33,030 bases of DNA from contig JAVLCF010000009.1 in assembly GCA_031581195.1 (NCBI GenBank), forward strand, positions 1 to 33,030, read 5' to 3'. The stretch comes from Trueperaceae bacterium (lineage in GTDB: Bacteria > Deinococcota > Deinococci > Deinococcales > Trueperaceae). This document shows positions 1 to 6,868 of the stretch, piece by piece. The notes beneath the pieces are model-generated. The model did no database searches and was not told where the DNA came from. It was given only the letters and a program-made list of their open reading frames with translations. How positions within the stretch are numbered: position 1 is the first letter of the stretch; each line of letters starts with the position of its first letter. Position numbers and translations under genes: made by a program.

Positions 1-24
1 GGGCACGTGCGGCGCGGCCGGGCG

Positions 25-450
25 TCAGGCGCCGCCCTGCCACGGGTCGACGACGTCGACCCCGGTGTCCCCGAACGCGTCGGGGCTGCGCGTCGCCAGC
101 GTCCCGCCGCGGGTGCGGCAGATCGCGGCGATCTGCGCGTTCGCGCGGGAGATCGGCCGCCCGAGGCGCTCCCGGCGGGCGACGACGTCGGCGTACTCGA
201 CGGCTTCCGCGGGGCCGAAGGGGTGGATGCGGCCGGCGAAGTAGTCGTCGAAGACGTCGCCGGCCGCCGTCAACAACGCCCGTTTGCGTTCGCCCTCGGG
301 CAGCGTCCCGAGGCCGGTGAGGACCTCGGAGACCGACACGGCGGTCGTGCCGATCTCGCGCAGAGGGTAGGCGTCGAGCCACCGCACGACGGCGTCGTCC
401 GGCTCCGCGCGCATGAGTTCGGTCAGCACCTCGGTGTCGAGCACGATCAC
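25..450 (-). CDS. PIN-domain toxin, FitB/VapC type, catalytically degenerate
   Basis: PIN-domain proteins of this type are Mg-dependent ribonucleases neutralised by an RHH antitoxin. The 141-residue product has the FitB-like order: VLDTEVL at the N-terminus with Asp5, SVSEVLTG with Glu42, then a helix ending in IAAI and the strand LATRS. The GTG start at 450 overlaps the antitoxin stop as GTGA, so the pair is translationally coupled. Oddity seen directly: the third acid, normally Asp in the motif before IAAI, is Asn104 (codon AAC), and the residue after ATR, normally Asp or Asn, is Ser122. By my recollection of FitB numbering these are the positions of D104 and D122. Length is normal and there is no frameshift, so the protein is probably made but may lack nuclease activity. 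Family assignment is firm; loss of activity is inference. Confidence 0.88.
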   Translation of the reverse strand: MIVLDTEVLTELMRAEPDDAVVRWLDAYPLREIGTTAVSVSEVLTGLGTLPEGERKRALLTAAGDVFDDYFAGRIHPFGPAEAVEYADVVARRERLGRPISRANAQIAAICRTRGGTLATRSPDAFGDTGVDVVDPWQGGA

Positions 451-701
451 GAGGCGGCGTCCTCCTCCGTCCCGCGACGGGGCGGGTCGCTGCGCTCGGG
501 CAGCTCGAGGTCCGCCGCGCCCGCCTCCAGGAAGCGGGCGTGGATGCGGCTGGCGAGGCGGGCGGGCTCCGGGTCGGGCCCGAGGGCGTCGCGCAGGATG
601 AGGCGCGCCTCGGCCTCCATCGAGCGGTCGTGCGACGCCGCGCGGGTCCGCAGGCGGACCTTCAGGGCGTCGTCGAGGTTGCGGATGATCAGGCTCGCCA
701 T
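447..701 (-). CDS. FitA/VapB-type ribbon-helix-helix antitoxin
   Basis: Antitoxin and autorepressor of the adjacent PIN protein. The 84-residue product begins MASLIIRNLDDALK, the typical FitA-class N-terminal beta strand of an RHH dimer, followed by two helices (about residues 10-40, with the RSMEAEARLIL motif), and a C-terminal tail that would wrap the toxin. The ATG at 701 is chosen because GGAGG lies 6 bases upstream and the conserved MASLIIRN starts exactly there. An in-frame extension further upstream reads through the operator and has no family similarity. It shares a GTGA overlap with the toxin gene. Expression should be controlled by the inverted repeat at 725-743. Confidence 0.9.
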   Translation of the reverse strand: MASLIIRNLDDALKVRLRTRAASHDRSMEAEARLILRDALGPDPEPARLASRIHARFLEAGAADLELPERSDPPRRGTEEDAAS

Positions 702-724
702 CGCGCGCCTCCGTTCCACGTCGT

Positions 725-743
725 GTGCTAGCGATGATAGCAC
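725..743 (-). promoter_or_regulatory. Operator and -10 region of the fitAB-like operon
   Basis: A perfect inverted repeat, GTGCTA-N7-TAGCAC, lies 24 bases upstream of the antitoxin start. On the minus strand it contains TGCTATCA, which matches the FitA half-site known from Neisseria gonorrhoeae as I remember it, and TATCAT (739 to 734), which could be the -10 hexamer. Binding of the antitoxin-toxin complex here would cover the promoter. No good -35 is visible. Confidence 0.65.
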
Positions 744-894
744 CGGGCGCTTCGTCGTCCCCGCCGACCGCACGTCGGCCGGGCGCGGGAGGGCGCGGTC
801 CACCATGCCCCACACCAGCGCAGGTGCGCAGGCCGCGCACCGCCTCCCGGGGGTCCGGTCGGGCCGCCCCTCGGCAGCGGACGGGGCGGCGCGG

Positions 895-900
895 TACCCT
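895..900 (+). promoter_or_regulatory. -10 hexamer of leaderless gene at 908
   Basis: TACCCT (context GGTACCCT) ends 7 bases before the ATG at 908. No Shine-Dalgarno sequence lies between them, so transcription should start at or next to the A of the ATG. No -35 recognised. Confidence 0.6.
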
Positions 901-907
901 GGCCGGC

Positions 908-1147
908 ATGTGGATCTGGCTCCTGGCCGTGCTGGCGCTCGGCGTGTTCATCGGGGTCCGGCTCGCGGGGCGGGTCGGGCTGCGTCGCGGCGCGGGCGGC
1001 CCCGACCTCGAGCGCGAGGCGTACCTCCGCGGGCGCGCCTACGAGCAGGGGCTCGAGGAGGGGCGGCGCCGCGAACGCGAGGCGTGGGAGACCGCCCGCG
1101 CGCGCGGCGAGGTGCCGCCCGCGCTGTCCGACGGCGACGCCCGCTGA
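908..1147 (+). CDS. Small single-pass membrane protein
   Basis: A 79-residue protein with one N-terminal hydrophobic helix (about residues 3-20, WIWLLAVLALGVFIGVRLAG) followed by a basic, Arg- and Glu-rich tail predicted to be helical and cytoplasmic. No family recognised. The ATG at 908 is preferred over upstream in-frame starts because it places the hydrophobic segment at the N-terminus and sits 7 bases after a TACCCT hexamer. The next gene is convergent, 7 bases away. It could be a small envelope or membrane-stress protein, but nothing in the sequence says so. Confidence 0.7.
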   Translation: MWIWLLAVLALGVFIGVRLAGRVGLRRGAGGPDLEREAYLRGRAYEQGLEEGRRREREAWETARARGEVPPALSDGDAR

Positions 1148-1154
1148 CCCCCGC

Positions 1155-2120
1155 TCAGCGCAGGAACGGCGCGGCGCCCTCGAGGGTGCCGTCGCGGCGC
1201 CAGGCGACGGTCGCGGCGATCCCGAGCTCGAGGCGCGTGGCTTTGAGGGCGTAGACGGCGTCGATGCGGCGGGCGTCGACGTGGAACGCCGTCATCCGTG
1301 CCGGCAGCGTCTCGAGCGCCGCGCGCGCGTCGCGCCGGAACCACGCCGCGAGGCGCAGCGCGAGCGGGCCGACGGCGCGCATGCGCGGGGCGTCGAGGTC
1401 GGCGGCCTCCGCCGCGGCGCGCAGGAACGCGCGCGGCGGGACGGCGGGGGCGTGCGGCGCGATCCAGGTGCGCCCGAGCGCCGACGCGTACGTCGCGAGC
1501 TCCGCGGCGGCGCGACCGACGTCGGGGGCGTACGCCACCGCCTGCGGGACGTCCGGTTCCCCGATCCACCGCACCGCCCGACCGGCTTCGAGCGGACCGA
1601 ACAGCGCGTCCCCGAACGACGAGCGCGCGACGCCGGGCCCGTACGCCTCCGCCGTGCGGAGGGTGACGGCGCGGACCCGGCCCGCGGCGTGCGCCGCGGC
1701 GAGGTCCTCCGCGAGGCGGGCCTGCAGGGCGCCGCGAGGTCCGGCGGGCGCGACGCGACTCTCTTCGTTCACCGGCGGGGCGGGGTCGTAGAGGGTGAGC
1801 GGTTCGATGGCGAGGAGCGTCGCGTCGTGGGCCGCGGCGGCGGCGCTGGCGGCCGCCCGTAGCGCGGGCAGCGCCTCCGTCCGCTCGGGCGCGGGGACGT
1901 CGGCGGCGTCGATGATCGTGCGGGCGCCCGCCGCGGCGGCGTGCAGCGCGTCGCCGTCGCGCGCGTCCAGCGCGACGACCTCGACCTCGTCGGGCAGGAG
2001 CGGGGGACGGGCGCCGCTGCGGTTCACCGCCCGCACGGCGTGCCCCTTGGCCCGGAGGGCGCGCGCCGTCCAGGCGCCGAGCGCGCCGGTCCCGAGCACG
2101 AGGTGCAGCGGCGCGCTCAC
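1155..2120 (-). CDS. NAD(P)-binding extended-SDR/epimerase-like protein
   Basis: A 321-residue Rossmann protein of the NAD-dependent epimerase/dehydratase group. The nucleotide-binding loop VLGTGALGAW is at residues 7-16, with an Asp strand end (ALDARDGD) and the C-terminal substrate-domain pattern RTAEAYGPG. In ordinary SDRs a YxxxK catalytic pair sits in the helix before that pattern; here the equivalent helix reads GALQARLAEDL, with no Tyr and Arg in place of Lys. It therefore looks like an atypical SDR that may bind a nucleotide without classical redox catalysis. The GTG start overlaps the stop of the glycosidase gene upstream as GTGA, so the two are one operon and probably act on related carbohydrates. 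Substrate unknown. Confidence 0.75.
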   Translation of the reverse strand: MSAPLHLVLGTGALGAWTARALRAKGHAVRAVNRSGARPPLLPDEVEVVALDARDGDALHAAAAGARTIIDAADVPAPERTEALPALRAAASAAAAAHDATLLAIEPLTLYDPAPPVNEESRVAPAGPRGALQARLAEDLAAAHAAGRVRAVTLRTAEAYGPGVARSSFGDALFGPLEAGRAVRWIGEPDVPQAVAYAPDVGRAAAELATYASALGRTWIAPHAPAVPPRAFLRAAAEAADLDAPRMRAVGPLALRLAAWFRRDARAALETLPARMTAFHVDARRIDAVYALKATRLELGIAATVAWRRDGTLEGAAPFLR

Positions 2121-3379
2121 GCGTCGCTCCCGGCGAACGTCGCGTCGACCCGGTCGGGGTCGTAGCGCTCCAGGTAGCGGCGGTAGAGCCGCGCGGCGTG
2201 ACGGGCGGGATCGGCGTGGTACGCCTCCGGCGTGACGTCCAGGTCGACGACGCGGGCGGGCGTCTCGGGCACGGTGGGGGGGTCGGCGGCGACCCGCCGC
2301 ACGACGTCGGCGTGGGGTTTGGGGGTGCCGTCGGCGCGCACCAGGCCGAAGGTCCGTTCGTGCCCGGTCGTGTCCAGCGGTGGGCGGTCGGTGAGGGCGG
2401 GGTCGTAGTCGGCGTAGTTCCACGTCATCGACCCGGGCGCCCCGACCTCGACCAGCTTCGCGAGGACCGTCTCGACGTACGCCGCGAGGTCGGCCTCCGA
2501 CGCCATGAACTGCGTGTAGGGCCCGTCGGGGCCGGGCCACGTCGCGACGTGCGAGCGTTCGCCCGGCGCGGCGGTGCAGCCCCCCCACTCCTCCATCCAG
2601 ACCGGCATCCCGCCGGTCAGGGCGCGCGTGAGGGCGTTCAGGAACGGCACGAGGTCGGGGTCCAGCGGACCGCGGGCCATCGACAGGTACGCCGGGTAGG
2701 CGTGCATGACCGCCAGGTCGGTCTCGGCGAACACGTCGTGCGGGCGGAGCCCGACCTCGCCGAGGAGCGCGTCGGCGTGCAGCCCCAGCGTGACGGGGTG
2801 GTGCGGGTCGACGGCGCGGACGACCTCCACCATTCGGCGGGTCCAGGCGCGCCCCGCCGCCGCGTCGCGCGGTCGGGCGAACAGGTCGGGTTCGTTGCCG
2901 AGGTTCCACGCCCACAGCGCGTCGTGCTGCGCGAAGGCGCCCACCACGGCTTGCAGAAGCGTCGTTTCCGCGGCGAGGGCGACCGGGTCGTGGAACGGGT
3001 TGCGGTACGACGCCGTCGTCGCCCGCCCCGCGCTCACGCGCGGGCGGGGCGAGGGCAGCGGTGCGGCGTCGTCCAGCAGCCACCGCGGCACCCAGTTGGG
3101 GCCGCTCATGTGCCCGACGAAGAACGTCACGTCCAGGCGGAGGCCGGCGTCGTGGGCGGCGTCGAGGGTCGCTTCGAGCTCGTGCAGGCGGCGGGTCGGG
3201 ACGCGGTCGGGGTCGGGCTGCCAGTCGTCCCACAGCAGGAAGATCCGGACGATCTCGAGCCCGAGGTCGGCGATCTGCGCGAACTCCTCGCGGACCTCGC
3301 CGGCGTCGAAGTCGCTCCACCACGCCATCGCCTTGCGCCGCGGCCAGTAGTTCACGCCCTGCACGAAGCGCTGCGTCAC
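2117..3379 (-). CDS. GH-A clan glycoside hydrolase (GH5-like cellulase/mannanase fold)
   Basis: A 420-residue TIM-barrel glycosidase. The GH-A pattern is visible: RIFLLWDDW near residue 45 (beta-2), WNLGNEPDLF with acid/base Glu163, HAYPAYL near 226 (beta-6), and VWMEEWGG with the nucleophile at Glu263 or Glu264. No signal peptide is present, so it should act in the cytoplasm on an imported oligosaccharide. The GTG at 3379 is chosen because a minus-strand TACGCT ends 6 bases before it; the TTG two codons upstream lies between that hexamer and the GTG. It overlaps the SDR-like gene downstream. Exact GH family and substrate cannot be read from motifs alone. Confidence 0.82.
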   Translation of the reverse strand: MTQRFVQGVNYWPRRKAMAWWSDFDAGEVREEFAQIADLGLEIVRIFLLWDDWQPDPDRVPTRRLHELEATLDAAHDAGLRLDVTFFVGHMSGPNWVPRWLLDDAAPLPSPRPRVSAGRATTASYRNPFHDPVALAAETTLLQAVVGAFAQHDALWAWNLGNEPDLFARPRDAAAGRAWTRRMVEVVRAVDPHHPVTLGLHADALLGEVGLRPHDVFAETDLAVMHAYPAYLSMARGPLDPDLVPFLNALTRALTGGMPVWMEEWGGCTAAPGERSHVATWPGPDGPYTQFMASEADLAAYVETVLAKLVEVGAPGSMTWNYADYDPALTDRPPLDTTGHERTFGLVRADGTPKPHADVVRRVAADPPTVPETPARVVDLDVTPEAYHADPARHAARLYRRYLERYDPDRVDATFAGSDA

Positions 3380-3385
3380 CCCCAA

Positions 3386-3395
3386 AGCGTACCCT
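3386..3395. promoter_or_regulatory. Overlapping divergent -10 elements
   Basis: AGCGTACCCT holds two -10 hexamers that share the central TA (3390-3391): TACCCT on the plus strand, 7 bases before the biotin-ligase ATG at 3403, and TACGCT on the minus strand, 6 bases before the glycosidase GTG at 3379. Both genes should be leaderless and each -35 region would fall inside the opposite gene. Neither start has a Shine-Dalgarno sequence. Confidence 0.65.
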
Positions 3396-3402
3396 TGGGG
3401 CG

Positions 3403-4326
3403 ATGCGCGTGCTCGCCGACGCCCCCCCCACCCTCGCGGCGTTCGCGCCGCCCGTCACCCCGCACGAGAGCGGGGGGAGGTCGGCGGACCTCCCCCCGCC
3501 CGACGCCGCCGCCTACGCCGCCCTCGTCGGGACCGCGCGCGTCTGGCGCGGGGAGGGCCCCGCCGGCCTGCGGGGCCCGCTCGTCCTCACCGCCGAGGCC
3601 CACCGTCCGCAGCTCGCCGCCCTCGCCGACGCCGCGGAGGCCGGCGCCCCCGAGGACGTCGCGACCGTGGCGTTGGGGGGGACCTTCGTCGGGCAGCGCG
3701 GCCGGACGTGGCACGCCCCACCCGGGAACCTCCAGCTGGCGGTGCGGCTGCGTCTGGGCGGTCCGGCGCGGGCGCTCCAGGCCGGCCTGGCGGCGCTCGG
3801 CAGCGTCGCGGCGGCGGAGGCGATCGAGGCGGTGAGCGGGGGGCGGGTCGCGCCCGGCACGAAGTGGGTGAACGACCTGGTGTTGGGCGCGCCCATGCGC
3901 AAGGCGGCGGGCGTGCTGGTGGCGGCCGACGTGCAGGGGGACGCGCTGCCGGCGGCGCGGATCGGGATCGGCGTGAACGTCGCGGTCGCTCCGACGCTCG
4001 ACGCGCCCGACGCCCTCCCGGCGGTCGCCCTCGCCGACGCGGACGCGGCGTTCGCCGCGCCCCGCGCCCGCGCCGACCTGGCGTTCGCGATCCTCGGTCG
4101 ATTGGCGGCGTGGCGCGACGTGCTCGTCGAGCGGGGCTCCGCGCCGCTGGTGGACGCCTACCGGGCGCGCGCGGCGTTCCTCGGGCGGCGGGTCGAGGTG
4201 CGGCCCGCCGCCGGCGGGCCGCCGTTCGCGGTGGGCGTGGTGGAGGCCCTCACGCCGGACCTGTACCTCCGTCTCGCCGGGCGGGCCGCGCCGGTCGCGA
4301 CCGGGCGGCTGCGGGTCGTCGCGTGA
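3403..4326 (+). CDS. birA: Biotin-[carboxyl-carrier-protein] ligase
   Basis: Joins biotin to a lysine of biotin-dependent enzymes through biotinyl-AMP. The 307-residue protein has the ligase signature GQRGRTW (97-103) followed by APPGNL, KWVNDL at 154-159 (the usual KWPND with Val for Pro) and GIGVNV at 188-193, then a small C-terminal SH3-like domain. There is no DNA-binding HTH, so it is a class I, non-repressor form. The N-terminal 90 residues before the core are poorly conserved. A likely substrate is encoded 6 kb downstream, the decarboxylase alpha subunit with a biotin domain. The start is fixed by the TACCCT hexamer 7 bases upstream of the ATG. Confidence 0.88.
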   Translation: MRVLADAPPTLAAFAPPVTPHESGGRSADLPPPDAAAYAALVGTARVWRGEGPAGLRGPLVLTAEAHRPQLAALADAAEAGAPEDVATVALGGTFVGQRGRTWHAPPGNLQLAVRLRLGGPARALQAGLAALGSVAAAEAIEAVSGGRVAPGTKWVNDLVLGAPMRKAAGVLVAADVQGDALPAARIGIGVNVAVAPTLDAPDALPAVALADADAAFAAPRARADLAFAILGRLAAWRDVLVERGSAPLVDAYRARAAFLGRRVEVRPAAGGPPFAVGVVEALTPDLYLRLAGRAAPVATGRLRVVA

Positions 4327-4414
4327 GGACGCGTCGGCGTGAGGGGGCCCGGCCGTGCCGGCGCGACGTCGTGGCACGGCGCTGACCTGACGCCGGTATA
4401 CGTGAGCGCACGCG

Positions 4415-4450
4415 TCCCGGGGGTCCCGGGGGTGCCGGGGGTGCCGGGCG
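4415..4450 (+). repeat. 9-bp tandem repeat with G-quadruplex potential
   Basis: Four 9-base units (TCCCGGGGG twice, then TGCCGGGGG, then TGCCGGGCG) begin at 4415, 4424, 4433 and 4442. The non-template strand has three G5 runs and one G3 run separated by 4-base loops, which satisfies the usual G3+N1-7 quadruplex pattern. It lies about 30 bases before the -10 of the phn operon in a 188-base gap. Confidence 0.7.
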
Positions 4451-4480
4451 CGCAGGCGAGGTCGGCCCGGCCCGGGGCGG

Positions 4481-4507
4481 TACCCTCCGCCGGGACGGAG
4501 AAGGGAG
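4481..4507 (+). promoter_or_regulatory. Promoter -10 and ribosome-binding site of the phn operon
   Basis: TACCCT (4481-4486) is followed by a short leader with GGAG and GGGAG (4498-4507), 7 bases before the GTG of phnG at 4515. Unlike most genes here this one has a Shine-Dalgarno leader of about 22 bases. No -35 and no Pho box were recognised. Confidence 0.55.
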
Positions 4508-4514
4508 TCCGGAC

Positions 4515-4991
4515 GTGCACGACGACGCGACACGACCGCAGGGGGCCTCCGCGGCCGCGTGGCCCCGCCGCGAACGCACCCGCGTCCTCGTCGAGGGCGA
4601 TCCCGCGCTGCGGCGGGCATTCGCGGACGAGATCCGCGCGGCGTACGCGACCGAGGAACCGCCGGCCACGCGGGGGTTGGCGATGATCGACCTGCGCGAG
4701 ACGGCGCAGCGCACGCGTTTCCTGATGGGGGAGGTCCTGATTCAGGAGGCGACCGCCCGCGTCGCCGGCACCCTCGGGCGCGGCCTGATCCGGGGCGACG
4801 ACCCGGCGGCCGCCACCGACCTCGCCGTCGTCGACGCCGCCCTGCGCGCGGGCCTGCCGGAGACCGCCTCGTGGGCGGCGCGCCTGCGCGCCGAGGACGC
4901 CCGGCTGGCCGCCCGACGGGCGGCGGAGGCCGCCGTGTTGCGCCGCACGAAGGTCCGCTTCGACGTCATGCAGGAGGAGGACCCCACGTGA
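4515..4991 (+). CDS. phnG: C-P lyase core subunit PhnG
   Basis: Subunit of the PhnGHIJ core complex, which transfers alkylphosphonate to the ribose C1 of ATP (with PhnI) and presents it to PhnJ. The 158-residue product shows the PhnG pattern: R-rich helix near residue 20, then ETAQRTRFLMGEVLIQEA (62-79) and the conserved C-terminal helix. The GTG start has a good Shine-Dalgarno sequence; it is the first gene of the operon. Its stop overlaps phnH as GTGA. Length is close to the family norm of about 150. Confidence 0.9.
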   Translation: MHDDATRPQGASAAAWPRRERTRVLVEGDPALRRAFADEIRAAYATEEPPATRGLAMIDLRETAQRTRFLMGEVLIQEATARVAGTLGRGLIRGDDPAAATDLAVVDAALRAGLPETASWAARLRAEDARLAARRAAEAAVLRRTKVRFDVMQEEDPT

Positions 4992-5614
4992 GCTTCGATC
5001 CGGTCCACGACCTGCAGGCCGCCTTCCGGACGCTGCTCGACGCCTTCGCGCGACCCGGCACCGTGCACGACCTCGCACCGATCGCGCGGCGCCTCCCCGG
5101 GCCGGAGGGCGCCGCCCCGCGCGGGGCGTGGGGCGTCGTCACCCGCACGCTGCTCGACGCCGACGCCCCGTTCGCGGTGGCGGCGGACGCCCCGGCGGGG
5201 TTCGCGCGGGCGGTGCGCGAAGCGACCGGCGCTCCGGTCGTTCCCCTCGACGACGCGGGGCACGTCCTGGTGCCCGACCCCACGAGCGATCCCGCGCCGC
5301 TCCTCCGCACCGCTCGCCGCGGGACGCTCGAGGACCCCCACCTCGGGGCGACGGTGCTGCTGGCGGTCGAGCGGCTGTACGGCGACGGCCCGCGCGGTGC
5401 GGAGGCGGCCGGCGCGACCGGGTACCGCCTCGAGGGGCCCGGCGTCGACGGGACGCGGTCGGTGTGGGTCGCGCACCCCCACGCCTGGGCGCCGGCCCGC
5501 GACGCGGCGGTGGCGGACGTCCCGCTCGGGGTGGACGTCCTGCTCCTGGACGCCGAGGACCGCATCGCCGCGATCCCGCGCAGCAGCCACCCGATCGCCG
5601 GCGGGGGGCCCTGA
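4988..5614 (+). CDS. phnH: C-P lyase core subunit PhnH
   Basis: Structural partner of PhnJ in the C-P lyase core. The 208-residue protein opens with DPVHDLQAAFRTLLDAFARP followed by GTVHDL, the typical PhnH N-terminus, and ends with a hydrophobic strand (GVDVLLLD) and a short tail PRSSHPIAGGG. The GTG start overlaps the phnG stop (GTGA), and the stop is directly followed by the phnI start, so the genes are translationally coupled. Confidence 0.9.
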   Translation: MSFDPVHDLQAAFRTLLDAFARPGTVHDLAPIARRLPGPEGAAPRGAWGVVTRTLLDADAPFAVAADAPAGFARAVREATGAPVVPLDDAGHVLVPDPTSDPAPLLRTARRGTLEDPHLGATVLLAVERLYGDGPRGAEAAGATGYRLEGPGVDGTRSVWVAHPHAWAPARDAAVADVPLGVDVLLLDAEDRIAAIPRSSHPIAGGGP

Positions 5615-6868
5615 GTGGGGTACGTCGCCGTCAAGGGTGGCCGCGACGCGATCGTCGCGTCGCAGGCGCGCCTGACGTACGAGCGGTTGGCGGAGGGACG
5701 CGTCCTCGACGTCGCGGACGTCCGGGCGGGCCTGCGCGGGGCGATCGATCAGGTGATGAGCGAAGCGAGCCTCTACGACGAGGACGTCGCCGCGCTCGCC
5801 CTCAAGCAGGCGGAGGGCAGCCCCGAGGAGGCGGTATTCCTGTTGCGCGCGTTCCGCTCGACGCTGCCACGTCTCCACCACACCCGCACCGCCGACACGC
5901 GCCCCATGCACGTCGAGCGACGGATCTCCGCGACGTTCAAGGACGTGCCCGGCGGACAGCTGTTGGGCGCGAGCTATGACTACGTCCACCGGCTCCTCGA
6001 TCCCGACCTGCGCTTTGAAACCGACGCGGACGCGCGGGCGTGGCTGGCCCGCTGGCGCGCCGAAGCGGAAGCCGCCGCGTCGGCCGTCGGGACCCCGGAG
6101 GGTGGGGACGCGGAGGCCGGGGAGGGCCCGGACGGCGCGTCGGACGCGCTGCCGAAGGTCCTCGATTACCTCCGGACCGAGGGGTTGATGGAGGCTCGCG
6201 CCGACGACGACCGTGCGCCGGGCGACGTCACGAAGGCGGCGTTGTCGTTCCCGGCGGGGCGCAGCCGCCGGCTGCAGGTCCTTACGCGCGGCCAGACCGG
6301 CGTCGTGACGGCGCTCGGGTACGCCTCGTTGCGCGGGTTCGGGCCGATGCTCCACCCGACCGTCGGGGAGTTGCGGGTGGGCCGGCAACCCCTGAGTGTG
6401 CCCGACCCCGACGCCGTCGCGGACCAGATCGACGACCCGGAGGAGGACCACTACCTGGGGACGGTCCGCCTCACCGAGGTGGAGACCGTCGTCCCGGTCG
6501 CGGTCTCCGCCGCGGGGCCGCAGGACGCGGAGCGCACGGCGCTCGGCTTCGACCTCGGCTACGGCGCCTGCTTCGGGCGCAACGAAACGAAGGCGATCGC
6601 GATGAGCCTGCTGGACCAGACGCTCGAGCATCCCGACCCGCGCGCCCCGACGCACGACGAGGAGTTCGTGCTGCTGCACGTCGACGCGGTCGAGGCCAGC
6701 GGCTTCATTTCGCACCTGAAGCTCCCGCACTACGTGACGTTCCAGTCGGAGCTCGATGCGGTGCGGCGCACCCGCGCCGCGGCGTTGGGGGGCGCAGGGG
6801 ATGCGGACGACGCGGGGGTCGCGGGCGACGCCCCCGACGCGCCCACCGACGGGGAGGGAACGCCGTGA
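5615..6868 (+). CDS. phnI: C-P lyase core subunit PhnI (ribophosphonate-forming nucleosidase)
   Basis: With PhnG, H and L, PhnI replaces the adenine of ATP by alkylphosphonate. The 417-residue product matches the family along its length: N-terminal GYVAVKGGRDAI, ALALKQAEGSPEEAVFLLRA near 65, LERRISATFKD-like segment with PGGQLLGASYDY near 115, and C-terminal DEEFVLLHVDAVEASGF followed by SHLKLPHYVTFQSEL. Family members are often about 350-370 residues; the surplus lies in an Ala/Gly/Asp-rich linker near residues 150-185 and a low-complexity tail after about 390. GTG start abuts the phnH stop. Confidence 0.92.
   Translation: MGYVAVKGGRDAIVASQARLTYERLAEGRVLDVADVRAGLRGAIDQVMSEASLYDEDVAALALKQAEGSPEEAVFLLRAFRSTLPRLHHTRTADTRPMHVERRISATFKDVPGGQLLGASYDYVHRLLDPDLRFETDADARAWLARWRAEAEAAASAVGTPEGGDAEAGEGPDGASDALPKVLDYLRTEGLMEARADDDRAPGDVTKAALSFPAGRSRRLQVLTRGQTGVVTALGYASLRGFGPMLHPTVGELRVGRQPLSVPDPDAVADQIDDPEEDHYLGTVRLTEVETVVPVAVSAAGPQDAERTALGFDLGYGACFGRNETKAIAMSLLDQTLEHPDPRAPTHDEEFVLLHVDAVEASGFISHLKLPHYVTFQSELDAVRRTRAAALGGAGDADDAGVAGDAPDAPTDGEGTP

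Noticed and set aside
1155-3458. A 767-residue single frame on the minus strand suggesting a fusion protein
   Set aside because: Only the last 321 codons match a family. The upstream part is the glycosidase gene read out of frame, and a GTGA overlap at 2117-2120 gives a normal start.
4396-4401. GTATAC upstream of the phn operon as a PhnF/GntR operator
   Set aside because: A 6-base palindrome only; it does not extend to the spaced repeat expected for that family and no phnF gene is present.
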